A DNA stretch of 64,000 nt from UBA10649 sp964597445 (GCA_964597445.1 CAZQXO010000001.1:1-64000), one strand, 5' to 3'; positions 1 through 8,905 are shown, numbered from the stretch's first letter. Notes: generated by a model from the letters alone, not told the origin. Program-made: numbers and translations.

Positions 1-683
1 CCCATGATGCTGGCGTCATCGCCGAGGATGGGTGCGTAGGCCGGGTTGTGCGGCATGAGCCAGACGTGACCGTCGCGGCGCTTGAGGGTCTTGACGGTGG
101 CCTCGCCGTCGAGGAGTGCTGCCACGATGTCCCCGTTGTCGGCCGTGCTCTGCTGCCGGACCACGACCCAGTCCCCGTCGCAGATCGCCGCGTCGATCAT
201 GGAGTCGCCCACGACCCGCAGCATGAACAGCTCGCCGGTGCCGACCAGGTCGCGAGGAAGGGGGAAGACGGCCTCGACCTCCTGCTCGGCGAGGATCGGG
301 CCGCCCGCGGCGATGCGGCCGACCAGCGGGACGTAGGCAGCCTCGGCGCCCAGGTGGGTGTCGTCAGGCACGGCCCGGAGCACCGGCGGCTCGAGGGTCG
401 TCGGCTCCGTGCGCGCGTCGACCTCGGCCGGATCGGCCACCATGAGGGCACGAGGGCGATGCGGGTCGCGGCGCAGGTAGCCGAGGCGCTCCAGTGTGGT
501 GAGCTGGTGCGCGACCGAGCTGGGGCTGGTGAGGCCGACGCCCTCGCCGATCTCCCGCACGCTCGGCGGGTAGCCCCGCGAGTCGACGCTCTCCCGGATC
601 ACGCGCAGGATCGCCTGCTGCCGTGGGGTCAGCCCGGTGGCGTCCGAGGGCCCATCGGGCAGTTCGGTGATGCGTGCGCTCAT
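1..683 (-). CDS. lexA: LexA SOS repressor (3' end cut by window edge)
   Basis: Transcriptional repressor of the DNA-damage response; RecA filaments trigger its self-cleavage. I read it from ATG at 683 on the minus strand; about 227 residues are visible and the C-terminus lies beyond base 1. Residues about 15-75 form the winged helix-turn-helix (GYPPSVREIGEGVGL). The Ala126-Gly127 cleavage bond sits in GRIAAGGPIL. The catalytic dyad is Ser161 (VGDSMIDA) and Lys198 (ATVKTL). It is divergent from a LysM gene, with two LexA boxes between them, so it is almost certainly autoregulated. The identity is secure from domain order and catalytic residues. Confidence 0.96.
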   Translation of the reverse strand, partial: MSARITELPDGPSDATGLTPRQQAILRVIRESVDSRGYPPSVREIGEGVGLTSPSSVAHQLTTLERLGYLRRDPHRPRALMVADPAEVDARTEPTTLEPPVLRAVPDDTHLGAEAAYVPLVGRIAAGGPILAEQEVEAVFPLPRDLVGTGELFMLRVVGDSMIDAAICDGDWVVVRQQSTADNGDIVAALLDGEATVKTLKRRDGHVWLMPHNPAYAPILGDDASIM

Positions 684-764
684 CGTCGATCCTCTCCAGT
701 GGGGGGAGTGTCAGACCCCTGCGAAACCGTGTGCTCCTGACGGTAGCCGTTTCGACACGCCGAA

Positions 765-780
765 TCAAACATATGTTCGA
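765..780. promoter_or_regulatory. LexA (SOS) box 1
   Basis: TCAAACATATGTTCGA is a near-perfect match to the actinobacterial LexA operator TCGAAC-N4-GTTCGA, with one mismatch in the left arm. It lies 82 bp upstream of the lexA start and 96 bp upstream of the LysM start. Confidence 0.85.
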
Positions 781-831
781 ATGAACTGGACACGGCGTGT
801 CGGGGCTGCTAGACATCGTACACACGTTCGA

Positions 832-847
832 TCGAACACCTGTTCGC
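832..847. promoter_or_regulatory. LexA (SOS) box 2
   Basis: TCGAACACCTGTTCGC matches the LexA operator consensus with one terminal mismatch. It ends 29 bp before the LysM start, close enough to block its promoter, so this box probably controls the LysM gene. Confidence 0.85.
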
Positions 848-876
848 AGGTGCGATCCTGGCAGAGAGGCACCCCC

Positions 877-1287
877 ATGGCTGTCGCGGCTCCCTTCCCC
901 ACCGCAGACGTCCGCAGAGTCGGCGTGCCCGGCCAGGCTTCGGGCCGTCGGGTCCCGCAGCGGCGCCCGGACCGTCCCGCACCTCGGCCCGGCATGCGCC
1001 TGACTCGACGGGGGCGGATCGTTCTGGGCATCGTGCTGTCGGTCCCCTTCGCCGCCGTCCTCATGGTGGTCGGCTCCTGGAGTGCGGATGCCGAGACGCG
1101 GGCCGCCGGTGCCCCGGCGACCGGCGTCGTCGTGGTGCAGGCGGGGCAGAGCCTCTGGGAGATCGCCCGGATCGTCGAGCCGGAGTCCGATCCTCGCGCC
1201 ACCATCACCGCCATTCGCGATCTGAACGGACTCGGCAGCGATGCCGTCGTGCCGGGTCAGGCCCTGGTCGTCCCGGCCCGCGGCTGA
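877..1287 (+). CDS. SOS-controlled membrane-anchored LysM protein
   Basis: A 136-residue protein with a basic, proline-rich cytoplasmic N-terminus (1-47), one transmembrane segment (about 48-67) and a single extracytoplasmic LysM peptidoglycan-binding domain (about 83-132, with VQAGQSLWEIARI). Small LysM proteins divergent from lexA are known as SOS cell-division inhibitors or wall-active proteins: YneA in Bacillus, and Rv2719c (ChiZ) in Mycobacterium. Position, size and the two LexA boxes upstream make the same role likely here. ATG 877 is preceded by a purine-rich GCAGAGAGG. No catalytic hydrolase domain is visible, so enzymatic activity cannot be claimed. Confidence 0.85.
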   Translation: MAVAAPFPTADVRRVGVPGQASGRRVPQRRPDRPAPRPGMRLTRRGRIVLGIVLSVPFAAVLMVVGSWSADAETRAAGAPATGVVVVQAGQSLWEIARIVEPESDPRATITAIRDLNGLGSDAVVPGQALVVPARG

Positions 1288-1316
1288 GTCCATGCCGGGC
1301 TGGGCACGCCGGAGCC

Positions 1317-2246
1317 GTGGGCGATACTCGGGAGATGCGTCGCGCCGCCCGGAAGTCCTCGCGTGCGGACGGCCTGTCCCTGCTTCGGTGGGCCTGCCTG
1401 CTGGTCATCGGTGTCCTGGTGGCGGGCTCGAGCGCCCAGGCATCGGAGTCCCCACCGCCGTCACCGCCCTCGTCACCCCTGCCTTCGGCAGACCTGCCGG
1501 CCGGTGCGGTGAGCCCATCGAGTGCGCCAGGCGTGGCACGTCCGGTTCCGACTCCCGCGTCCAGTCCCCTCCCGACTGCCGCGTCCAGTCCCCTTCCCAT
1601 GCTGCCCCCAGCACCCCGTCCGCCGGATCTGGTGGATCGGGCCTGGCCGGCACGGCCGCCCTGGGACGCCTGCCCGCGCCCCGTGTGGCCGGGAGCACGG
1701 GCCGAGGGCCTGCCGGGCGATGGGCGGAGGGTGCTGGTGCTGGGGGATTCCCTGACCCGCGAGTCCCGGGTGCTGACCCAACGGCTCCTGCGCGCGAGCG
1801 GCTGGACGCCGACGTTCCGGTGCTGGGGCTCCCGACGTCTCGACTGGGGGATCGCGCAGATCGACCGTGCCCGGCGCCTCGGTCAGCTGCCGGGAGTGGT
1901 CGTGGTGGCCCTCGGCACCAACGACATCTCCTGGGAGACGCCGGAGACCACCACGCGTCGGGTGCGTGCGCTGATGGATCGGATCGGCACCACGCGCCAG
2001 GTGCTCTGGGTGGATCTCGACGTGGACCACAGCAGCTTCAGCCGGGCCCGGGCGGCCTGGTTCAACCGCTTCATTCGCGCCGAGGCCCGATCCCACAGGA
2101 ACCTGACGGTCCTGTCGTGGGAGCGGTTCGCGCGAGCCGAGCGTGCGGCCCGCTACGACGGAATCCACTACGGGGATCGCGGATATCGACTTCGAGCGGA
2201 GTTCCTCGCCCGAGCGCTCGACACCCAGTCCCGCCGCTGGGGCTGA
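1317..2246 (+). CDS. Secreted SGNH/GDSL hydrolase
   Basis: An esterase-type SGNH hydrolase acting outside the membrane; substrate unknown. A basic N-terminus leads into a hydrophobic signal or anchor segment (about 20-42), then a Ser/Pro-rich low-complexity linker (43-105) with a short SSPLP repeat. The catalytic domain follows: the GDS nucleophile block (GDSL, Ser145), GTND (200-203) and the terminal DGIH (281-284). The start is ambiguous. GTG 1317 gives 309 residues; ATG 1335 removes six residues and leaves the signal segment intact. It runs in the same direction as the LysM gene, 29 bp after it. Confidence 0.82.
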   Translation: MGDTREMRRAARKSSRADGLSLLRWACLLVIGVLVAGSSAQASESPPPSPPSSPLPSADLPAGAVSPSSAPGVARPVPTPASSPLPTAASSPLPMLPPAPRPPDLVDRAWPARPPWDACPRPVWPGARAEGLPGDGRRVLVLGDSLTRESRVLTQRLLRASGWTPTFRCWGSRRLDWGIAQIDRARRLGQLPGVVVVALGTNDISWETPETTTRRVRALMDRIGTTRQVLWVDLDVDHSSFSRARAAWFNRFIRAEARSHRNLTVLSWERFARAERAARYDGIHYGDRGYRLRAEFLARALDTQSRRWG

Positions 2247-2342
2247 GCCCCGACGCCGGCCCGACGGCTCGAGACTCATGGATCCATCGGCGACGCGCCG
2301 AAGCCAGGTCTTGCCAAACGTCCTCGGACCCCCTACGTTTCA

Positions 2343-2400
2343 ACCCCTAGATGTAGTAGTCACAGGGCTGTAGTTCATCAACAGGTTGTGGTACTACACC
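2343..2400. promoter_or_regulatory. Candidate NrdR operator region upstream of nrdR-nrdJ
   Basis: Two short related elements sit about 145-200 bp before nrdR: ACCCCTAGATGTAGTA (2343-2358) and GTGGTACTACACC (2388-2400). Both contain TACTACA, on opposite strands. NrdR sites are imperfect palindromes, usually found in pairs before ribonucleotide reductase genes. The resemblance is partial and the spacing is not the classical about 31-32 bp, so this is a tentative call. Confidence 0.3.
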
Positions 2401-2540
2401 CACAGGCTCTCCACAGGTCATCCCCATCGTCCTCCCCAGAGTGGCGGTGACGGGGTCACAGGTGGGGCGCATGAGGCAGATGTGAAGCAATGGGTGTCCC
2501 GAGGTGGTCTCGGGACCGGAGGGCACGGGAGGTGAGATCG

Positions 2541-3059
2541 GTGAGATGCCCGTACTGCCGCAGTGATGATTCCCGCGTGGTGGACTCGCGGGCGTTCGAC
2601 GAGGGCCTGGGCATCCGGCGGCGTCGGGAGTGCGCGGAGTGCGGCCGGCGGTTCACCACGACCGAGACTTCCGTTCTCTATGTCGTCAAGCGATCCGGCG
2701 CAACCGAGCCCTTCCAGCGCCTGAAGGTCGTCAACGGCGTGCGCAAGGCATGCCAGGGCCGACCGGTGAGCGAGGACGACCTCGCGCTCCTCGCTCAGCA
2801 GGTCGAGGACGCCCTCCGTGCGGAGGGGCAGGCCGAGGTGCCGGCCATGGACGTGGGTCTGGCGATCCTGGCACCGCTGCGCATGCTGGACGAGGTGGCC
2901 TACCTCCGATTCGCGTCGGTCTACCGGTCGTTCGACACGCTCGAGGACTTCGAGGCCGAGATCGCTCTGCTGCGCGCCGAGGGAGAGCCCGTCGGCCGCG
3001 AACCTGCGGTGGCCTCGGCAGAGGACACCGTCGTCACACCCGGGTCGCGCGCGACCTGA
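2541..3059 (+). CDS. nrdR: Transcriptional repressor NrdR
   Basis: ATP/dATP-sensing repressor of ribonucleotide reductase genes. The 172-residue protein starts at GTG 2541, the canonical position, giving the family-typical opening MRCPYCRSDDSRVVDSR. An upstream GGGAGGTGAG serves as ribosome-binding site. Cys3, Cys6, Cys31 and Cys34 form the zinc ribbon that binds DNA. Residues about 46-136 are the ATP-cone (VVKRSGATEPFQRLKV). It is followed after 48 bp by nrdJ, the expected regulatory target and operon partner. The C-terminal tail after about 150 is acidic and unremarkable. Confidence 0.97.
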   Translation: MRCPYCRSDDSRVVDSRAFDEGLGIRRRRECAECGRRFTTTETSVLYVVKRSGATEPFQRLKVVNGVRKACQGRPVSEDDLALLAQQVEDALRAEGQAEVPAMDVGLAILAPLRMLDEVAYLRFASVYRSFDTLEDFEAEIALLRAEGEPVGREPAVASAEDTVVTPGSRAT

Positions 3060-3107
3060 CCACTGGACTTCCCACCCCTGACCGCTCGCGGAAGAAAGGC
3101 ACCACGC

Positions 3108-5990
3108 ATGACCATCACCAGCAACGACCGAGGCACCCAGGTCAGCGATCGCATCGATCGTGAGTCCTTCGTGCACAACACCCTGCGTCAGCCGGGCCTG
3201 ACCATCGAGCGGCTCTACACGACCCCTGGCGTGCATCCGTACGACGCGGTCACGTGGGAGCGTCGCGACGTCGTCCAGACCAACTGGAAGACGGGTGACA
3301 TCGTCTTCGAGCAGCGGGGCGCGGAGTTCCCCGACTTCTGGAGCGTGAACGCGTCGACGATCGTGACGACGAAGTACTTCCGCGGTGCGGTCGGGAGCCC
3401 CGAGCGCGAGTGGAGCCTGCGTCAGCTCATCGACCGGGTCGTGCTCACCTACGTGAAGGCGGGCCGCGAGCACGGATACTTCGCGACCGAGGACGATGCG
3501 ACGATCTTCGAGCATGAGCTCACCCACATGCTGCTTCACCAGGTGTTCAGCTTCAACTCCCCGGTGTGGTTCAACGTGGGTACGACGGCACCTCAGCAGG
3601 TGAGTGCCTGCTTCATTCTCAGCGTTGACGACACCATGGACTCCATCCTCAACTGGTACAAGGAGGAGGGCCTCATCTTCAAGGGCGGTTCCGGTGCCGG
3701 CCTGAACCTGTCGCGCATCCGGTCCAGCAAGGAGCTCCTGAAGTCCTCGGGTGGCACGGCATCGGGCCCGGTGTCGTTCATGCGGGGTGCGGATGCGTCC
3801 GCCGGGACCATCAAGTCCGGCGGCGCCACGCGTCGCGCGGCCAAGATGGTCGTGCTGGACGTCGATCATCCGGACATCGAGGAGTTCGTCGAGACCAAGG
3901 TGCGCGAGGAGGACAAGATCCGCGTCCTCCGTGACGCGGGCTACGACATGGATCTCGGTGGCAAGGACATCACGAGCGTCCAGTACCAGAACGCCAACAA
4001 CTCGGTCCGCGTGTCCGACCTGTTCATGCACGCTGTCGAGAACGACGAGCCCTTCGGGCTCACGGCCCGCACCGACGGCTCGGTCGTGGAGACGATCAAC
4101 GCGAAGAAGCTGTTCCGGACGATCGCCGAGGCGGCTTGGGCCTGCGCTGATCCGGGTATCCAGTACGACGACACGATCAACGACTGGCACACCAACCCGG
4201 AGACGGGTCGGATCAACGCGTCGAACCCGTGCTCGGAGTACATGAGCCTCGACAACTCCTCCTGCAACCTGGCGTCCTTGAACCTCCTCACATTCCTCAA
4301 GGACGACGACACCTTCGACGCGGAGCGATTCGCCAAGGCAGTGGAGTTCGTCATCACCGCGATGGACATCTCGATTTGCTTCGCCGACTTCCCGACGGTG
4401 CCGATCGGCGAGACCACCCGGCGCTACCGGCAGCTCGGCATCGGCTACGCCAATCTCGGCGCTCTGCTGATGGCCACGGGTCTGCCCTACGACTCCGACG
4501 CCGGACGTGCCTTTGCGGCGGCCATCACGAGCCTGATGACGGGCACCGCCTACAAGCGCAGTGCGGAGCTCGCCAGGATCGTCGGGCCGTACGAGGGGTA
4601 CGCGCGCAACGAGTCCGCCCACAAGCGCGTCATGCGCAAGCACGCGGCAGCGAACGACAACGTGCGGGTGTTCAGCAGCCTCGACGGCGACGTCCTGAGG
4701 CTCGCGGAGAAGCAGTGGGAGGCCTGCCTGAAGACGGGTGAGCAGAACGGCTGGCGCAATGCCCAGGCCTCCGTGCTGGCTCCCACCGGCACCATCGGAT
4801 TCATGATGGACTGCGACACCACGGGGATCGAGCCCGACTTCTCCCTCGTCAAGTTCAAGAAGCTGGTGGGCGGCGGCTCGATGCAGATCGTCAACCAGAC
4901 GATTCCGCGGGCCCTGCGTCGCCTGGGATACACCGAGGAGACGGTGGAGGCCATCGTCGAGTTCATCGGCGAGAACGGCCATGTCGTCGATGCGCCGGGA
5001 CTCAAGCCCGAGCACTACAGCATCTTCGACACGGCGATGGGCCAGCGGTCCATCACGCCCATGGGCCACGTGCGCATGATGGCGGCGGTCCAGCCGTTCA
5101 TCTCGGGCGCCATCTCCAAGACCGTCAACATGCCCGAGTCGGCGACGGTCGAGGAGGTCGAGGAGATCTACTTCGAGGCCTGGAAGATGGGCGTCAAGGC
5201 GCTGGCGATCTACCGCGACAACTGCAAGGTCGGTCAGCCGCTCAGCGACGCCAAGGCCAAGAAGGCTGACGAGCTCGTCGAGACGACGGCGGAGGCGGTC
5301 CAGGCCGTGCTTGCCGGTCAGCCTGTCCGCCGCCGCCTGCCCAAGACGCGTCCCAGCCGGACGACGTCCTTCTCGGTGGCCGGTGCTGAGGGCTACATGA
5401 CCGCGGGCTCCTACCCGGACGACGGCCTGGGTGAGGTGTTCCTCAAGCTGGGCAAGCAGGGTTCCACCCTCGCCGGTGTCATGGATGCCTTCTCGATCGC
5501 GATCAGCATCGCGCTGCAGTACGGCGTCCCGCTGGAGGCGTTCGTGAGCAAGTTCGTCAACATGCGGTTCGAGCCGGCGGGCATGACCGACGATCCGGAC
5601 ATTCGGATCAGCCAGTCGATCATGGACTACATCTTCCGTCGGCTGGCTCTCGACTACCTGCCGTACGAGAAGCGGGAGGCGCTGGGGATCTTCACGGCCG
5701 ACGAGCGTGCTGCGACCGTGGCCCAGAGCTACGGAGCACCGGCGCTGTCCGTCGACCTCACCGTCGAGGACATCGAGGACACCGAGGTCGTGGCGGAGGC
5801 TGCGGTCGAGGAGTCCTCTGCCGCCAAGGCGCCTCGGGTCAGCCAGGCGCACTCCAGCGCCGAGCTGCTCGAGGAGATCACGGGCCAGGCATCGGACGCA
5901 CCGCTCTGTATGACCTGCGGGATCAAGATGCGGCCGTCAGGCTCCTGCTACGTCTGCGAGGGCTGCGGAAGCACGTCGGGCTGCAGCTGA
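3108..5990 (+). CDS. nrdJ: Adenosylcobalamin-dependent ribonucleotide reductase (class II)
   Basis: Reduces ribonucleotides to deoxyribonucleotides using a radical made from coenzyme B12, without an oxygen requirement. It has 960 residues, the long class II type. ATG 3108 follows GAAGAAAGG. Substrate-site cysteines include Cys168 (SACFIL) and Cys375 in NPCSEYMSLDNSSC. The C-terminus carries a cysteine cluster (CMTCG and CYVCEGCG) that in this family shuttles electrons from thioredoxin and resembles a zinc ribbon. Residues of about 780-850 carry the TSCPD-like region (GEVFLKLGKQGSTLAGVMDA). No cobalamin riboswitch is visible upstream, so NrdR is the likely regulator. Confidence 0.97.
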   Translation: MTITSNDRGTQVSDRIDRESFVHNTLRQPGLTIERLYTTPGVHPYDAVTWERRDVVQTNWKTGDIVFEQRGAEFPDFWSVNASTIVTTKYFRGAVGSPEREWSLRQLIDRVVLTYVKAGREHGYFATEDDATIFEHELTHMLLHQVFSFNSPVWFNVGTTAPQQVSACFILSVDDTMDSILNWYKEEGLIFKGGSGAGLNLSRIRSSKELLKSSGGTASGPVSFMRGADASAGTIKSGGATRRAAKMVVLDVDHPDIEEFVETKVREEDKIRVLRDAGYDMDLGGKDITSVQYQNANNSVRVSDLFMHAVENDEPFGLTARTDGSVVETINAKKLFRTIAEAAWACADPGIQYDDTINDWHTNPETGRINASNPCSEYMSLDNSSCNLASLNLLTFLKDDDTFDAERFAKAVEFVITAMDISICFADFPTVPIGETTRRYRQLGIGYANLGALLMATGLPYDSDAGRAFAAAITSLMTGTAYKRSAELARIVGPYEGYARNESAHKRVMRKHAAANDNVRVFSSLDGDVLRLAEKQWEACLKTGEQNGWRNAQASVLAPTGTIGFMMDCDTTGIEPDFSLVKFKKLVGGGSMQIVNQTIPRALRRLGYTEETVEAIVEFIGENGHVVDAPGLKPEHYSIFDTAMGQRSITPMGHVRMMAAVQPFISGAISKTVNMPESATVEEVEEIYFEAWKMGVKALAIYRDNCKVGQPLSDAKAKKADELVETTAEAVQAVLAGQPVRRRLPKTRPSRTTSFSVAGAEGYMTAGSYPDDGLGEVFLKLGKQGSTLAGVMDAFSIAISIALQYGVPLEAFVSKFVNMRFEPAGMTDDPDIRISQSIMDYIFRRLALDYLPYEKREALGIFTADERAATVAQSYGAPALSVDLTVEDIEDTEVVAEAAVEESSAAKAPRVSQAHSSAELLEEITGQASDAPLCMTCGIKMRPSGSCYVCEGCGSTSGCS

Positions 5991-6029
5991 CGTCATCCGG
6001 CGATCCAGCCGGGGCAACCGATCCGTGAG

Positions 6030-6059
6030 GGGCCGGGGTTCACCTGAACCCCGGCCCTT
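6030..6059 (+). terminator. Rho-independent-type terminator after nrdJ
   Basis: A perfect 12-bp stem (6030-6041 with 6046-6057), a 4-base ACCT loop and a short TT follow the nrdJ stop by 39 bp. The long U tract is absent, which is common in high-GC actinobacteria. Confidence 0.85.
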
Positions 6060-6111
6060 CACGTTCCCCCACATCTAGCCTTCACACCCCCGCGGCTCCT
6101 ACCCTTGTCCC

Positions 6112-6751
6112 GTGGCTCGACGGCCGGAGCGCTTGACGCGGGAACAGCGGACGGAGCTGGCGGAGGCAGCCGCGGATGTGACCTTCCTGGGCTCCCTCGA
6201 GGGCACCACCCGCTGGATCAGCCCTGCGGTGACCGGGCTGATCGGCTGGACGCCCGAGGAGGTCGTGGGACAGCCCTTCCGGGCTCTGGTGCACCCGGAT
6301 GACATCCCACTCCTGCCGGGCGCCCGCGATCGATCTGACGCCGGTGAGTCCGTGAGATTCCGGGTCCGCGTGCGTCGATGTGACGGGGACGGTCATCAAC
6401 GACACCTTCGGGCACGCCGCTGGAGACCAGCTCCTGAAGAACCTGGGGGAGCGTCTGGCTGCTGTGATCCGCGCCGATGATGTCGCGGCACGCATCGGTG
6501 GTGACGAGCTGCTGGTCGTTCTCTCGGGAGTGCACGACCTGGATGAGGCGACCGCCATCGCCGCGAAGATCAGAGCCTCGGTGGCACGGCCCATCGTGTT
6601 GAGCCGGGACCGTCAGGTCGAGGTGTCGCTGAGCGTGGGAGTGGCGCTGCTCCGGGCAGGGGAGAGCGCGGACCAGCTGCTGGAGCGGGCTGACGCCGCG
6701 ATGTACGAGGCCAAGAGGGCAGGGCGCGACCGGATCGTGTCCGTCGCGTGA
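6112..6751 (+). pseudogene. Broken PAS-GGDEF (diguanylate cyclase) gene
   Basis: From GTG 6112, one frame encodes a PAS sensor start (residues about 15-85, including WISPAVTGLIGWTPEEVVGQ). The reading then moves to another frame around 6370-6385, where the second half of a GGDEF domain runs to a stop at 6751 (INDTFGHAAGDQLL, then ARIGGDELLVVL). The end of the PAS domain and the first part of GGDEF (the DxLTGLxNR region) are missing. That is an internal deletion plus a frame change, not just one slipped base. The signature is GGDEL instead of GGDEF. An intact c-di-GMP synthase is not encoded here; decay and assembly error are both possible. Confidence 0.75.
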
Positions 6752-6814
6752 CGGGCGGCGGAGCTCCTCGGACGCGACCCGGGGGGCGACGGGGTCGACG
6801 GCGGGCTGGCCTGC

Positions 6815-7165
6815 TCAGCCCCACCATTCCCGCGCACTCCGCGTACGCGTCAGGACGAGCAGCAGGATCGTGGCTCCGACGAGGACGATGGCCTTCACGT
6901 CCACGAAGATCGTCAGCAGGCTGTCGGCGATCAGGACGAACCACATGGCTGCGAAGGCCATGCGCCGACGTTGGGCGGCACCGACAGCGATGACGATGTG
7001 GGCACCCCCGAGGATCACGCCGAGCAGCGTGACTCCGACGGCGGAGGCGGAGTCATCAAGCCAGGCGCGCACGATCATGGTCGCCCAGAAGGCGACCCCG
7101 AGGTACCCGATCAGCTCGATGACGAGCACGGGGACGGGATGCCGGTTCTGCTGAATGGGGCTCAT
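6815..7165 (-). CDS. Small integral membrane protein, function unknown
   Basis: A 116-residue protein with four predicted hydrophobic segments (about 12-32, 42-62, 68-87 and 90-106) and short polar loops. No catalytic or binding motif is recognisable. It sits alone between the broken GGDEF gene and a divergent hydrolase. The ribosome-binding site before ATG 7165 is weak. It resembles generic actinobacterial four-helix membrane proteins; no function can be assigned. Confidence 0.6.
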   Translation of the reverse strand: MSPIQQNRHPVPVLVIELIGYLGVAFWATMIVRAWLDDSASAVGVTLLGVILGGAHIVIAVGAAQRRRMAFAAMWFVLIADSLLTIFVDVKAIVLVGATILLLVLTRTRSAREWWG

Positions 7166-7258
7166 GCGCAGGACGCTAGGGACGAAGGGACGTCGGGGTC
7201 GGGTGTGTCACAGGTGTGACCAGGGTTGGTGGGACGCTGGACCCGTGAGGTCGGCGAG

Positions 7259-7915
7259 ATGAGGATCCACACCCTCGAAGGCGTGGGTCCTGTTCAGGGC
7301 ACGGTCGTGCTCGTGCATGGCTTCGGACGCTCCCCTGGCGCCCTGACCGATGTGGCCGAGCGGCTGGCAGCCCAGGGCGCAACGGTCCTGCGACCGCATC
7401 TCTCGGCCTGGTGGTGGCCCACGAGCACGAACAACACCCGACACCTGACCCGCGTGGCGGCGGAGCTGGAGCACCGCGGCTGCCCGAGGCCGATCGTCGT
7501 GATCGGGCATTCGGCGGGTGGAGCGGCAGGGGCGTGGATCGCCGCATCCCTGCGAGACCGCGGTGTCCCGGTGACGGCACTCGTGCTCGTCGACGGCGTC
7601 GAGAGCCCGGTGGGCACGCTGAGGCGGTCGTGGCCCCGGCTCCGGGGTGTGCCGGTGACGGCCGTGTGCGGGTCGCCCTCCCCGTGCAATCGGCGAGGAG
7701 CCCTAGAGACCTGGCTTCGGCAGCGGGACGTGGATCCCTCCTGGCGCGTCGAGGTGGTCAGGCTGGAGGGCATGGGACACGGGGACATAGAAGGGATCGG
7801 AGTGGGCGTCTACCGACGATGGTGCGGTGATCACCCTGATGCTCCGGCGAGGGGCGACCTGCTGCGCATCGTGGACGATGCCGTCAGAAGCGCATGGGAT
7901 GCTCCTGCGAACTGA
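7259..7915 (+). CDS. Alpha/beta-hydrolase fold protein
   Basis: A 218-residue hydrolase of unknown substrate. The oxyanion-hole motif HGFGRS (20-25) and the nucleophile elbow GHSAGG (Ser85) are clear, and a late histidine in GMGHGD is a candidate third triad member. I chose ATG 7259 rather than the upstream GTG 7226 because the fold begins right after it. There is no signal peptide, so it is cytoplasmic. It runs ahead of cysK with a 57-bp gap but has no obvious link to cysteine synthesis. Confidence 0.75.
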   Translation: MRIHTLEGVGPVQGTVVLVHGFGRSPGALTDVAERLAAQGATVLRPHLSAWWWPTSTNNTRHLTRVAAELEHRGCPRPIVVIGHSAGGAAGAWIAASLRDRGVPVTALVLVDGVESPVGTLRRSWPRLRGVPVTAVCGSPSPCNRRGALETWLRQRDVDPSWRVEVVRLEGMGHGDIEGIGVGVYRRWCGDHPDAPARGDLLRIVDDAVRSAWDAPAN

Positions 7916-7972
7916 TGGCAGCGGTGCGCCCCGACATGACGTGGCCGGGGCTGCGATGGGATGATCGCGCGC

Positions 7973-8905
7973 ATGCGCATCGCCAATGACATCACGGAAC
8001 TGGTCGGCAACACCCCGCTCGTGCGGTTGAGGAACATCACCGACGGGGCGGACGCCACGGTGGCGGCCAAGCTGGAGTTCTTCAATCCCGCCCACTCGGT
8101 GAAGGACCGCATCGGCGTGGCCATGATCGACGCGGCTCAGGAAGCCGGTCTGATCGGCCCCGACACGATCGTGGTGGAGCCGACCAGCGGCAACACCGGC
8201 ATTGCGCTGGCCATGGTGTGCGCGGCACGTGGGATCAAGATCGTGCTGACGATGCCCGAGACCATGTCGCTGGAACGACGCGCCCTGCTGCGAGGGTACG
8301 GCGCGGAGCTGATCCTCACGCCCGGCTCGGAGGGGATGGGTGGAGCCATCGCCCGAGCGACGGAGCTAGCCGCGAGCGACCCTCGCTATTTCATGCCCCA
8401 GCAGTTCATGAATGCGGCGAACCCGGAGATCCATCGACGCACGACTGCTGAGGAGATCTGGCGTGACACGGACGGCAAGGTCGATGTCTTCATCGCCGGC
8501 GTGGGCACCGGTGGCACGATCACGGGTGCGGGGCAGGAGCTCAAGGCTCGGAAGCCGTCCGTGCAGGTGATCGCGGTCGAGCCGGCGGCGTCCCCCGTCC
8601 TCCAGGGCGGTCAGAAGGGTCCTCATCCGATTCAGGGCATCGGAGCCGGCTTCGTCCCGGCGATCCTCGACACCGAGGTGTACGACGAGGTCATCGGAGT
8701 GCAGGCAGATGACGCCATGGCGATGGCCAGGCGTGCGGCCACCGAGGAGGGACTCCTCGTGGGCATCTCGTCTGGTGCTGCGCTCGCGGCCGCCGTGGAG
8801 GTGGCCAAGCGTCCGGAGAACGCCGGCAAAGTCATCGTCGTCATCATTCCCTCCTTCGGCGAGCGCTACCTGTCGACCGCGCTGTTCGCCGGACTCGCCG
8901 AGTGA
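7973..8905 (+). CDS. cysK: Cysteine synthase (O-acetylserine sulfhydrylase)
   Basis: PLP enzyme that joins O-acetylserine and sulfide to make cysteine. It has 310 residues from ATG 7973; an in-frame ATG at 7961 would add four residues. The PLP lysine is Lys44 in NPAHSVKDRIG. The phosphate-binding loop is TSGNTGIALA and the glycine-rich GTGGTITG binds the PLP phosphate. It overlaps cysE by 4 bp, so the pair is translationally coupled and may form the cysteine synthase complex. Confidence 0.96.
   Translation: MRIANDITELVGNTPLVRLRNITDGADATVAAKLEFFNPAHSVKDRIGVAMIDAAQEAGLIGPDTIVVEPTSGNTGIALAMVCAARGIKIVLTMPETMSLERRALLRGYGAELILTPGSEGMGGAIARATELAASDPRYFMPQQFMNAANPEIHRRTTAEEIWRDTDGKVDVFIAGVGTGGTITGAGQELKARKPSVQVIAVEPAASPVLQGGQKGPHPIQGIGAGFVPAILDTEVYDEVIGVQADDAMAMARRAATEEGLLVGISSGAALAAAVEVAKRPENAGKVIVVIIPSFGERYLSTALFAGLAE

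Noticed and set aside
825..837. Third SOS box (CGTTCGATCGAAC)
   Set aside because: The half-sites are in the wrong order and spacing for a LexA operator. It merely overlaps the left half of box 2.
2381..2425. DnaA-box cluster or origin
   Set aside because: A few CCACAGG words occur before nrdR, but none matches TTATCCACA well, and no dnaA, dnaN or AT-rich unwinding region is nearby.
2418..5852. 1144-residue open frame on the minus strand opposite nrdJ
   Set aside because: It is a shadow of the high-GC third-codon bias of nrdJ. Its translation is Arg/His/Asp-rich low-complexity sequence with no domain. The same holds for the long minus-strand frame at 20054-22933 opposite sigA.
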